64,000 nt of DNA from Acanthochlamys bracteata (Eukaryota; Streptophyta; Magnoliopsida; Pandanales; Velloziaceae), in NCBI GenBank assembly GCA_019914995.1, contig CM034134.1:1444145-1508144 (forward strand). The letters run 5' to 3'. The notes below the pieces were generated by a model that did not search any database, was not told the origin of the DNA, and was given only the letters and a program-made list of their open reading frames with translations. Positions 56,101 to 64,000 of this stretch are shown piece by piece. Every line of letters begins with the position of its first letter. Within the stretch, counting starts at the first letter, position 1. The translations under genes and the position numbers were made by a program.

Positions 56101-59100
56101 GATTTTAGATACGAATGCTGCAAAGACAAGTTTTGGCATACATTAGGATCTTAGTCTAAGTTGAGATTTTAGATATGATTGCAGCAAGACAATGTTAGAG
56201 GCATACGTTGGAAAGAATAAAAAATCTTCCACGGGCGGCGCTTATGTGTGGAAATTACTGTAGAAGGAATTTTCCTACATCCAAAAACTCTGTTTGGAAC
56301 GCTATATATAAATTTACGAAGATGTCAGATCGTTTCCCCTAAGTTTCTAGTCCATTTGGATGCCAAACTGTTCTATACACTGTTTTGCTATAGTAATCGT
56401 TGCATGTGCCTGTTTGTTACAGTAACTGCCTTTACATGTGCCGTTTCACTACTGCAATCGCCTAGCACTTGTTTGGCTGCAACTGCTTTGTACTTGTTCA
56501 GACGCATGACTATCACAGAATCGCTGGAATGCTGGCAATACACATAGGCATAATGCCAAATAACATAAGCATTCTGCAAAACTGCATAGGCACACATTGG
56601 CATTACGCATAGGCACAATTCACAAACCCCAAGGTATTAAGCAACATAAACTAACAGCTGCTAAATTTCAAGAGAAAAATAATCATGCAAATTATTCCTC
56701 AAGGATCAAGATTAGTTTTACCGCTTTGAAGACATAAAAAGAAAAGCATAAGATCGAGACTGCTTTTGGGAGTGCTTATCACTCCCAAAAAACTTCTTTC
56801 AACTCCAAAAAATTATGTACAATTTTAAATTTTTTTTCTTTTAAATTTTGGAAGATATGGATGAATTGTAGATTTATGTAATAATTATACATATAATTTT
56901 TTATAAAATATTTATAAAATAAGGCACTTAAAAGCTCATTTTTATGAAAAGTTTTTTTATAAGCACTCCCAAACGTCCCCTGAGTCTAGAAAGAATGAGA
57001 AGTAGTCGCATATAAACTGAGATGGAAAGAAGTCAGAGAACAAGAAGTAGAAGATGAAGAGGAAACCCACAACAAGCTTTGACTAGAAATCATAAAAGAG
57101 CTTGCAAAACAAGCATTCCAAAAACAAAATAGCGGAGAAGGAGAAGAAGATCAACAGCAACGGCGATGCAGTAAGAAGTGCGACTATTTCGACGAGAATC
57201 ATCGATGAAATTGAGGCAAAAGGGATATAGAGAGAAGGATAAGAAAATGTTTTCTAACTGTCCGCCAATGAGAATTGAACACTAATCAGCCAAATCGGGG
57301 GTTGGAAGGCAGCGACGCAGTGAATGAAGCAGGGAGAAAGGTAGGAGAAGGATAAAAGAAAGAGAAAACCTAAAAAAACAAAAAAGTTAATATTGACAGA
57401 TCGACCTGGGGGTTGAATTTGGTTGACCCGGGACCCTTGCACGGACACATTTCTGCATCGACCTCCAGATCGGATCTGCCAACATTGGTCACGTATGATT
57501 CTAAAAAGTAATGTTACGGGTTACCTATATTTGTCAAGGAAAAACCAGTGTAAAGTTGAGCAACCTAAAGATCTAATATGATATCTCTAGATTAATTGAC
57601 CATAGTGATAATTAGATGTAGATATTCCCATGTTAAAATTGAGGTCTAACTTGATATTAATTTTCGATATTTGCAGGTGATAGCAGAAACATCAATCGAG
57701 CTGGATGCTCCAGTATTATTGAACTATGGAAATTTAAGCAATGATCTTCTACTCCTTGATTATGGTTTTGTGGTGCCAGGCAACCCGTATGACCATGTTG
57801 AGTTGAAGTTTGATGAAGGTCTTCTTGATGCTGCTAGTCTGGCTGCTGGTATTTCATCGCAGACGTTGTCATCCCCAACCCAATGGCAGAAGGAGATACT
57901 CCATCAACTAGAGTTACATGGCGAGGGGGCTCATCTAAAGGTTGTTTTAAACTTTTCCCTCTTCAATTTGTTTAACATAAAGATGGCTTGGTGACTTATA
58001 TTAGCTAAGATAGCTAACTCTCACCTCATTAGAAGGAAATAATTGTGGATAAGATGGACTGGCCCTAGAAATTCTATTGAAAAGATGTTCTGTATTTCTA
58101 CTAAGCAAGGATGAGTTGCTTCTTTTGAGAAAATTCATCTATTCTTTATCTTCTATTGAGATAATCTATTTCTTATCTTCTTGTTTTCAATTTATTATGC
58201 TGAGTAACTTGGTAACTGACTTATTACAAAAGATGAAAATGTACAGTAGCTTATCCTAGTTTATAGATCATTTGTGACAAAAGTTAACCACCTTGTTCTC
58301 TCTAAGAACTTCAATGTCTAGGTTTTCTTGAAAGTTTTTTCTAGGTAATAATTCTCATAAATCAAAATTTCCTTAGACTTGCAAATCATGGTAAAGAGAA
58401 GTTCTCATGGAAAGTTGCTTTTCAAGTTTCCACTGCCATTCTTTGAGTTTATCAATCTAGCAAAGATTGTTTGTGAGGTGGATTGAACAATGATAATTAC
58501 CTCTGAAATTAGTCAAATCGCTTTAGTTCTTTCCTTTAAGTTTAATGCTCCAATAAGATTTCGGAAAAGCTTCAGATGTACCTGCATATACAGTTTCATA
58601 TGGCTATACATACTGCATGATTTTGTGCTTACGTGGTTCCCAACTTCATATGCACACTGACCCACAATAGGCTAGCTGTAATATTTTAGCTGCACATTTT
58701 TGTGCTGCTTTGCAATTTTATCTGCAAATCTGAACTTAGGTTTCTATTGTAGCCTTTCTGCAAACCTAACAGGTTGAGTTTCATTGATCCACTCTTAACT
58801 CAAAAGTCTTTGTTAATTTCTATTCCTTCTTAGTATTTGTAGACATGCATTTTACTTCATTTTGTAGAAATGTATTAGGAGTTATTGCACACTAGCATGT
58901 TATATGGCTCTAAATGTCCACCAGATGCGTATGCCCTATCTAACTATTGAGTCCAGGTTTTCCTCATACCTCCCTATAGAAAACTGGAACAAATTATGTA
59001 ATGTGAGTTGCGTTAAATGGGAAGCCTTTTGCTTTTGGGTAAATGCCATCTGGCAAACACGTCAATGCTCCTAAACTTTTTTGCATACAGCTCTTGCCGG

Positions 59101-61205
59101 TTGTCTAATTTAATTGCAGAGGAAATGACCTCAATAACCCTCATTGTATCAACATATTATAGTATTTACAATTGTAAAAGTAAATGTTTGTGTTTTCTAT
59201 GCTATTCTTGTAGCATATGGCTAAAAACAATACTGCCAAAATTTCAAATTGCTATATTTTTCTACAAGAATCTAACTGTTAACTATCATAAGCTGACTTA
59301 TGACATTTGTTAATCAGAACTCTTTAGCAATTTGATTTATTCTACAACAGCAGATTTATTATATCTGATTGTTGAAATGATCAGAGTCAGAAGTATCTAT
59401 CATGGTACATATGGTATCAAACTGTTCTGTTGTGCCTTTAACCTCCCAAGGTGTTTATTTTCTATTATACATTATTATTAGAAACCCCACTGTATAGAAG
59501 AATATCTTTTACGTTGCTGGCTTAAGCCAAGTCAAGAAGGACTGAGGTTAGATTGGTAGCATTTAGTAAAATCATCTCAATTCTTACAGATTCTTATATG
59601 GAATGATCAATGAATTGTGTTCAAGAAGATGCTCATATTATTAGAAGTGTTACTATTTTCTTGTATCTGCTGCATCAATATGACCACCTCTTATAAAAAT
59701 TTACTGACTGCCCTCCAATTCTCAACAGTTTTATAGGATCTGATCCTAACTCAATTCCATAAACCTTGGTCACCTCTTACAATATTTTGAGATGATTTGA
59801 ACTCCATTACTACCACTAAAAGTCAGTAACCTGCCCACAAACTCTTTAAAGCTTTTTGTAGGATCTTTTATCTTCAACTCAATTTCATAAACTTTGGTAA
59901 CATATTCTTTTACATGGCAACTTCTTGGTGTGATTTGGATGCCACTACCACCACCTTTCAGATCTCTTTTAATATCTAGCTTTGATGAGCTTATTAAAAT
60001 GATGTTGGATATAAAAACACTTTGATGAGCTTCTAATTAAGCAATCCACAAGTAGCTGTTGGTAGTCCACCATTTAGTCCAAACATAACTCTTATGGTAG
60101 TTATGTCTAGATTCATTCGTGAGGAAGTTATGTTCAGATTCATCTAACTACCATAAGGAAGTTATGCCAATGAATAAATGCCGAGGTGGTTACCAAGCCG
60201 AAGGGTTGCTTTGGAGAGTTAGTTATTTAGTGGACTAGCTATCAAAGAATTTTCTTGCATCCTATATATATGTCCCAAATGTGTGGAATTTGGCAGAAAG
60301 CATGCAAAGAGAGAATGTAAGCAAGAAAGCAAAGTTGTAAGCCTACATTGTAATCTCATCTTGTGATCACACCACCGTGGGGTTTTTCTCGTTTTTTCTC
60401 ACGTATATCTTAGTGTTGTGTGATTGCCTTATTCATTTTTAACAATCTCAACTTGGATTGTAAAATCCTAGTGTGTGCTATATATTTCGCTGTGCTATTT
60501 TTCGTTCGTGCACACTACCGTATTTCTCAACAAATGAGAGTGTAGCACCGTGAATGCAGCTTGATTACAAATAGATGGGAGAGTAATCCATGTTTATGCT
60601 GCACTGGGGTCATGGACACAGTGAGGACAGAAGTACGCTGGTGTTTAGGATGAACTTCAGTAAGACAAAAGTGGCTTATAAAATCTTGCTTGATTACAGA
60701 AGTAACTCTTTGAATCACTTTTCAAACCCCTACTTATTTGTAGATGCTAGCTTTTTTTTTTTTAATGTTATCTCAAAAGGACCTACATGCTCTCTTTTCT
60801 ATGTTGACATTTCTTTGTTAAAATTTTCAGATAATTCTGGGAGGACCTGAAGTGGTCGACGGTCGCCTATTAGCTGCACTAAGGACGTTACTTGCTAGCG
60901 AAAAAGCAGTGCAGAAGCTAAGCCTCAATGTATTGATGTCATTATCAGAAGAATCTCCACTGGGAATTCAAGTTGAAACTGGTGCACTTAGAACACTTGT
61001 TTCTCTATGTATGATTGTTTTGCGAAACTTCCCAACAAAGATAATGCAGGATGAGGCCATATTGAAAGAAAACATTTCAAGCTCAATGGATTTGGTTGTT
61101 AGATATAGGATGCAAAAGAAATTAATGATCATTGATGTAATGCAGAAGCTTGCGAAAAAGGTGAAGCAGCTCTCAACAGAAAATTCTCCAGCAGAAAATC
61201 AATGA
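53124..61205 (+). CDS. SET-domain protein lysine methyltransferase, Rubisco-LSMT-like
   Basis: Five exons (53124-53451, 54201-54367, 54466-54768, 57677-57940, 60831-61205) with GT-AG introns of 749, 98, 2908 and 2890 bp and consistent phases, giving 478 residues. The N-terminus is Ala/Ser-rich with few acidic residues, consistent with an organelle transit peptide. The split SET domain carries LGIGVFVSNGGIPKG near residue 70, the catalytic-core DMCNHSFQPNA with Asn243-His244-Ser245, and LLNYGN followed by LLLDYGF (Tyr295). A C-terminal Rubisco-substrate-binding-like helical domain follows, with the GG-P...LLAALR and RYRMQKKLMI region. Family members methylate lysines in plastid proteins such as Rubisco large subunit or aldolase; the actual substrate is not predictable here. 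A hAT-like element ends 58 bp before the start, and the two long introns are full of retroelement debris. Confidence 0.9.
55600..56060 (-). mobile_element. Copia gag relic in SET intron 3
   Basis: On the minus strand a stop-broken peptide contains VREV-EELERFYSTKSLQYIV followed by FLRRRLYSL, matching the plant copia gag segment W--LE-LY-SKSL-N---L-R-LY-L-M. A primer-binding-site-like sequence (TGGCATCAGATTC in reverse complement, near 56040-56053) lies at its 5' side, so the element also reads on the minus strand and its LTR would lie to the right. No intact LTR pair was seen. Confidence 0.55.
56066..56192. repeat. Two-copy tandem repeat of 64 bp in SET intron 3
   Basis: Unit 56066-56129 begins GTTTTGGCATACATTAGAAT and is followed at once by 56130-56192 with a few substitutions and a one-base length difference. 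Both contain CTTAGTCTAAGTTGAGATTT. It lies just beyond the copia primer-binding-site-like sequence, inside probable LTR DNA. Confidence 0.85.
56764..56973. mobile_element. MITE with perfect 15-bp terminal inverted repeats
   Basis: TTTGGGAGTGCTTAT (56765-56779) and its exact reverse complement ATAAGCACTCCCAAA (56959-56973) enclose an AT-rich interior of the same texture as the other small elements. It lies inside intron 3 of the SET gene. It is the best-preserved member of this group in the window. Confidence 0.65.
60057..60532 (+). mobile_element. Possible solo LTR in SET intron 4
   Basis: This sequence begins TGTTGGTAGTCC and ends TATTTCTCAACA, the TGTTG...CAACA form expected of an LTR. It contains a TATA-like CCTATATATATG near 60260 and a GTGGGGTTTTTCTCGTTTTT stretch that is also found, in reverse, in the LTR at 62517-63019. 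No flanking target duplication was seen, and no internal retroelement region adjoins it. Confidence 0.4.
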
Positions 61206-62516
61206 ATCGTTGACTTCCAATTTCATCATACCCTTTTTTTTCAATTTCTTCTTTTAAAGTTGATGTCCAATTTTGTTAGATAATTCAAGACTTGTTTCCA
61301 AAATATGGAACCAAGTTTCTGTTATTTGCATATTTGATTTAATTAACAGCAATTGCGCACAGTGCTTCTCAAACAACTTTCCAAATCAACATTATTTTGA
61401 AAACCGAGATTTTGTGTCTGCTTGTGCAATTGAGTTACCAATTGCTGTAAACTTGGTTGAAGTTCTAGCTTCAGAATTATTAAAATTTTGTTGCATTTCG
61501 TTGAGAGTTCTGATTATGAATGAATTTGTATTGTGTACTTTTATTGTTCGTGGGATTTCATGTTAATAATTTCTCCAATAGTTCTACAACCATTTTCCAT
61601 ATAACATTCATGATAGAAACCCCATGCCCCTGTCCATGAACTGTATGAATGGATAGGTTTGCATGATGTGATCTAAAGACATTTGACTCCGATACTACAC
61701 GAAGAAACCAACACATGAGCTACTCTGAAAATATGTTCTTCCAATACAGTGGTAGTCAATGATAGTATTCTTAACAACTCCGCAAATCATACTCTTAGAT
61801 TATGTAGCCACCAAAAATTTTAGTGCTTGAGAATAATATATCTCAACTTATAAAAACTATCATTCATTTGCATCTTCAAATGCTCGAATATCCCGATTAC
61901 TGCTTTTCACTAATTCACATTGCTGTCAATACCAACCATTGTCGTTGCTGTTACTAATTCACAATCAAATTGATCGCGTTTTAGACCTATACTACTGTTG
62001 CTGTCGATGCTATGTGATTGTTGCTGCCGCTGCTGTCAAAATCGACGTCATGAATCTCCCACTCTCTCGATCCCGTTGCTCGGTTAGACGCAGACCGATC
62101 TGCACCAATCTAAACTGATTCATAGCTCCAGACCGATCTTGATCATTCCGAACCAATCTTTAGTGAACTAGGTCGATTCAGACCTAATTCTAACCGATTC
62201 CTACCAAATTAGACCCATTTAAATAGATGCTGACTCGATTTTGATAAATTTAGATCTATCTGACTGATCTAGACTGATCAAATCATATACACAGATATAT
62301 CGTGAACAATAATTATCAGTTAAATTAGAAAAAATAGTGAAAAAATTTTCGAGAGATATTCAAAGAAGAAATAACTTCTAAATATCCTTTTGCTAATAAT
62401 GTATACTCTTATAAGTTGGAATCATTGTATAAGATATTCATTAGTTAGTTAATGGTTGTTGTTCTTGCTGGTGTTTGTTTATAGCCTCCGATAAATGGAA
62501 TAAGGCTATAAACAAA
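61206..62516. other. 3' flank of the SET gene with a hAT-like subterminal relic
   Basis: The 3' UTR presumably lies within the first few hundred bases. About 62030-62290 is a run of degenerate motifs of the type GACCGATCT, AACCGATTC and GACTGATC, the style of subterminal repeats seen in the hAT-like elements of this window. No ends or target duplication could be identified. The remainder shows no gene. Confidence 0.4.
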
Positions 62517-63019
62517 TGTTAGAAGTAGCTAGTGTGTTCGGTTGTCGATAGACGCAGCGGAAATATAAACACACTAAAGGATCTTGCGGAAGCAATATGA
62601 GAATTGAGAAAGGAGCAAAACAAACACAAAGACAAGAGAATTACGTGGGGAAAAACGAGAAAAACCCCACGGGAAGGCAAACTAGCCTTCAAGAAAATCA
62701 CTAACTCAAAGCAATTATAAACTCTTGTATTACACTTTAAGTGATAAAATTGTGAATGGTGTGATTGATGCATCAAACAAGTAATTCTTACCCATATATA
62801 TAGTGGTATCAAAGAGACTCTTGAGCTTCCAAACCTTCCCACTAATGGAGTCCTTTAGCTTTCCATCCTTCATTAGGTGCTTTAACTTCTTTAACCTTCC
62901 AACATCATGGGTGGTGCTTTATCTTTCTTAATCCTTTAGTATTCCAACATGAATGCATATTTAATTTGTTAACCACTATATACCACTAATTTACATAGTG
63001 CTTTATAATATCTAACAAC
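62517..63019 (-). repeat. LTR-like sequence, copy 1
   Basis: The plus strand begins TGTTAGAAGTAGC and ends AATATCTAACA. It contains GTGGGGAAAAACGAGAAAAA, which in reverse matches typical plant LTR downstream sequence, so the LTR reads on the minus strand. About 260 bp of its right part recur at 63594-63855. No primer-binding site is visible on its left side. Confidence 0.55.
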
Positions 63020-63289
63020 AAAGACATTGAAGCTCTTCACAACTTATCAAAAGAAAAAAAAACAGTTTGTTGTAAATAAGTGTATACAATCAAATAAAAA
63101 CAAGATGGAATAATAGAGCGGCGCAAGATTATGACCAAAAGATACTTACAAACTTATGAAGTAAATTATTACGAGACTTATGCACAAGTCATAAATATGA
63201 TATTATTAAGATCTTACTATCTTTAGTAACTAATCTTGATTAGTCTTTTCAATAATTTGATATAAAAAATATATTTATTTACTGTGAAA

Positions 63290-63590
63290 TAGGAGAAGAA
63301 GTAAATATAGAGCTTCCACCTACATATAATTTTCACGAAAAATTGATTACGTGTGTTAATTGAAAAAATATTGTGTGGGTTAAAGCACTCTTCAAGGACA
63401 TAGTTCGGCAGGATTAATCAAAATTTTAACAAATATGGGTACTGATAAAGTAATACTGATAATACATTATTCTTAACGATATGATAAGATAACTACTCTA
63501 ATTAGCTATACGGATAATATGATTGTTACAGCCAATGATAACGATGAAATATAAAAATTTAACAAGTATCTAACATCTGAATTTTAGATG
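63290..63590 (+). pseudogene. Copia reverse transcriptase fragment
   Basis: The plus strand gives a broken peptide matching the copia RT catalytic region: a YNFHEKL-like start, a GLKHS-like motif, then TDNMIVTANDNDEI (the region of YVDDIIVTG, with the catalytic aspartates altered). It is unrelated in orientation to the LTR pieces on either side, so it is a separate fragment. Confidence 0.5.
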
Positions 63591-63593
63591 AAT

Positions 63594-63855
63594 GGTGTGA
63601 TTGATGCATCAAACAAGTAATTCTTATCCATATATATAGTGGTATCAAAGAGACTCTTGAGCTTCCAAACCTTCCCACTAATAGAGTCTTTTGGCTTTCC
63701 ATTCTTCATTAGGTGCTTTAACTTCTTTAACCTTCCAACATCATGGGTGGTGCTTTATCTTTCTTAATCCTTTAGTATTCCAACATGAATGCATATTTAA
63801 TTTGTTAACCACTATGTACCACTAATTTACATAGTGCTTTATAATATCTACCAAA
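63594..63855 (-). repeat. LTR-like sequence, copy 2 (partial)
   Basis: A direct repeat of about 62755-63019 with few changes (for example GTAATTCTTACCC versus GTAATTCTTATCC). To its right, the minus strand carries AAGTGGGAG close to the start of the repeat, the position and composition of a polypurine tract. It is therefore probably the beginning of a 3' LTR whose remainder has been lost. The last 145 bases of the window would be the end of that element's internal region. Confidence 0.5.
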
Positions 63856-64000
63856 TCTCCCACTTAAAGACACTTTGTAAATTACAATCCAAGAATAACA
63901 AGAAACCGATACATAAGTGTCAAAATTCAATGACACTGAAAATAGATACGACTGAGAGGAGCAGGGCTAGCACGCATGCTAGCTGACTTCCTTTACCTTA

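Noticed and set aside
60052..60537. A 5-bp target duplication around the possible solo LTR
   Set aside because: The flanks GTAGC and AATGA do not match, so the solo LTR call is kept only at low confidence.
1..64000. CRISPR arrays, bacterial operons, tRNA or rRNA genes, or a biosynthetic cluster
   Set aside because: No regularly spaced repeat array, cloverleaf, rRNA sequence or functionally linked gene set was seen; the six intact genes belong to unrelated pathways.

Overview
This window is nuclear DNA from a flowering plant, almost certainly a dicot. It is AT-rich, its genes are split by GT-AG introns, and its proteins belong to plant families: a plasmodesmata-type DUF26 receptor-like protein, a caleosin, an ACC-oxidase-homolog-type dioxygenase, a plastid-type SET methyltransferase and a peroxisomal small heat shock protein. 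Much of the rest is transposon sequence at various stages of decay. The species cannot be named from the sequence.

Six host genes can be modelled completely, with splice phases that agree at every junction. They are a single-exon BAP31-like ER membrane protein (4976-5368, +); a two-exon peroxisomal small heat shock protein ending in SKL (8173-9032, -); a four-exon PDLP-like protein (13123-16024, -); a six-exon caleosin/peroxygenase (29821-31424, -); a two-exon 2-oxoglutarate/Fe(II) dioxygenase (32447-35508, -); and a five-exon SET-domain/Rubisco-LSMT-like methyltransferase (53124-61205, +). They look like unrelated housekeeping, stress and signalling genes, not a cluster or pathway. Next to the intact caleosin lie exon-like remnants of a second copy, split by a CACTA transposon.

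The mobile elements fall into layers. There is one hAT element of 2.8 kb (9486-12320) with a perfect 8-bp target duplication and a decayed transposase. Four non-autonomous hAT-like elements have 8-bp duplications at 17395, 26031, 36100 and 52314. A CACTA/En-Spm element (about 24960-28963) has TNP2 remnants and carries one of those hAT-like elements. A deleted Ty1/copia element lies at 19157-23535, a decayed Ty3/gypsy chromovirus pol at about 37423-40640 and a copia 3' fragment at about 40717-42480. A nearly full-length copia element with 1.5-kb LTRs (43812-50962) sits inside a large inverted repeat. Small AT-rich MITE-like elements are scattered throughout. Introns 3 and 4 of the SET gene hold further retroelement debris.

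I found no CRISPR array, operon, tRNA or rRNA gene, and nothing I would call a new biological system. The most interesting structures are the broken inverted repeat around the 43.8-51.0 kb copia element, the split caleosin duplicate, and a hAT-like element ending 58 bp before the SET gene start codon. All comparisons were made by eye, so boundaries marked approximate should be read that way.
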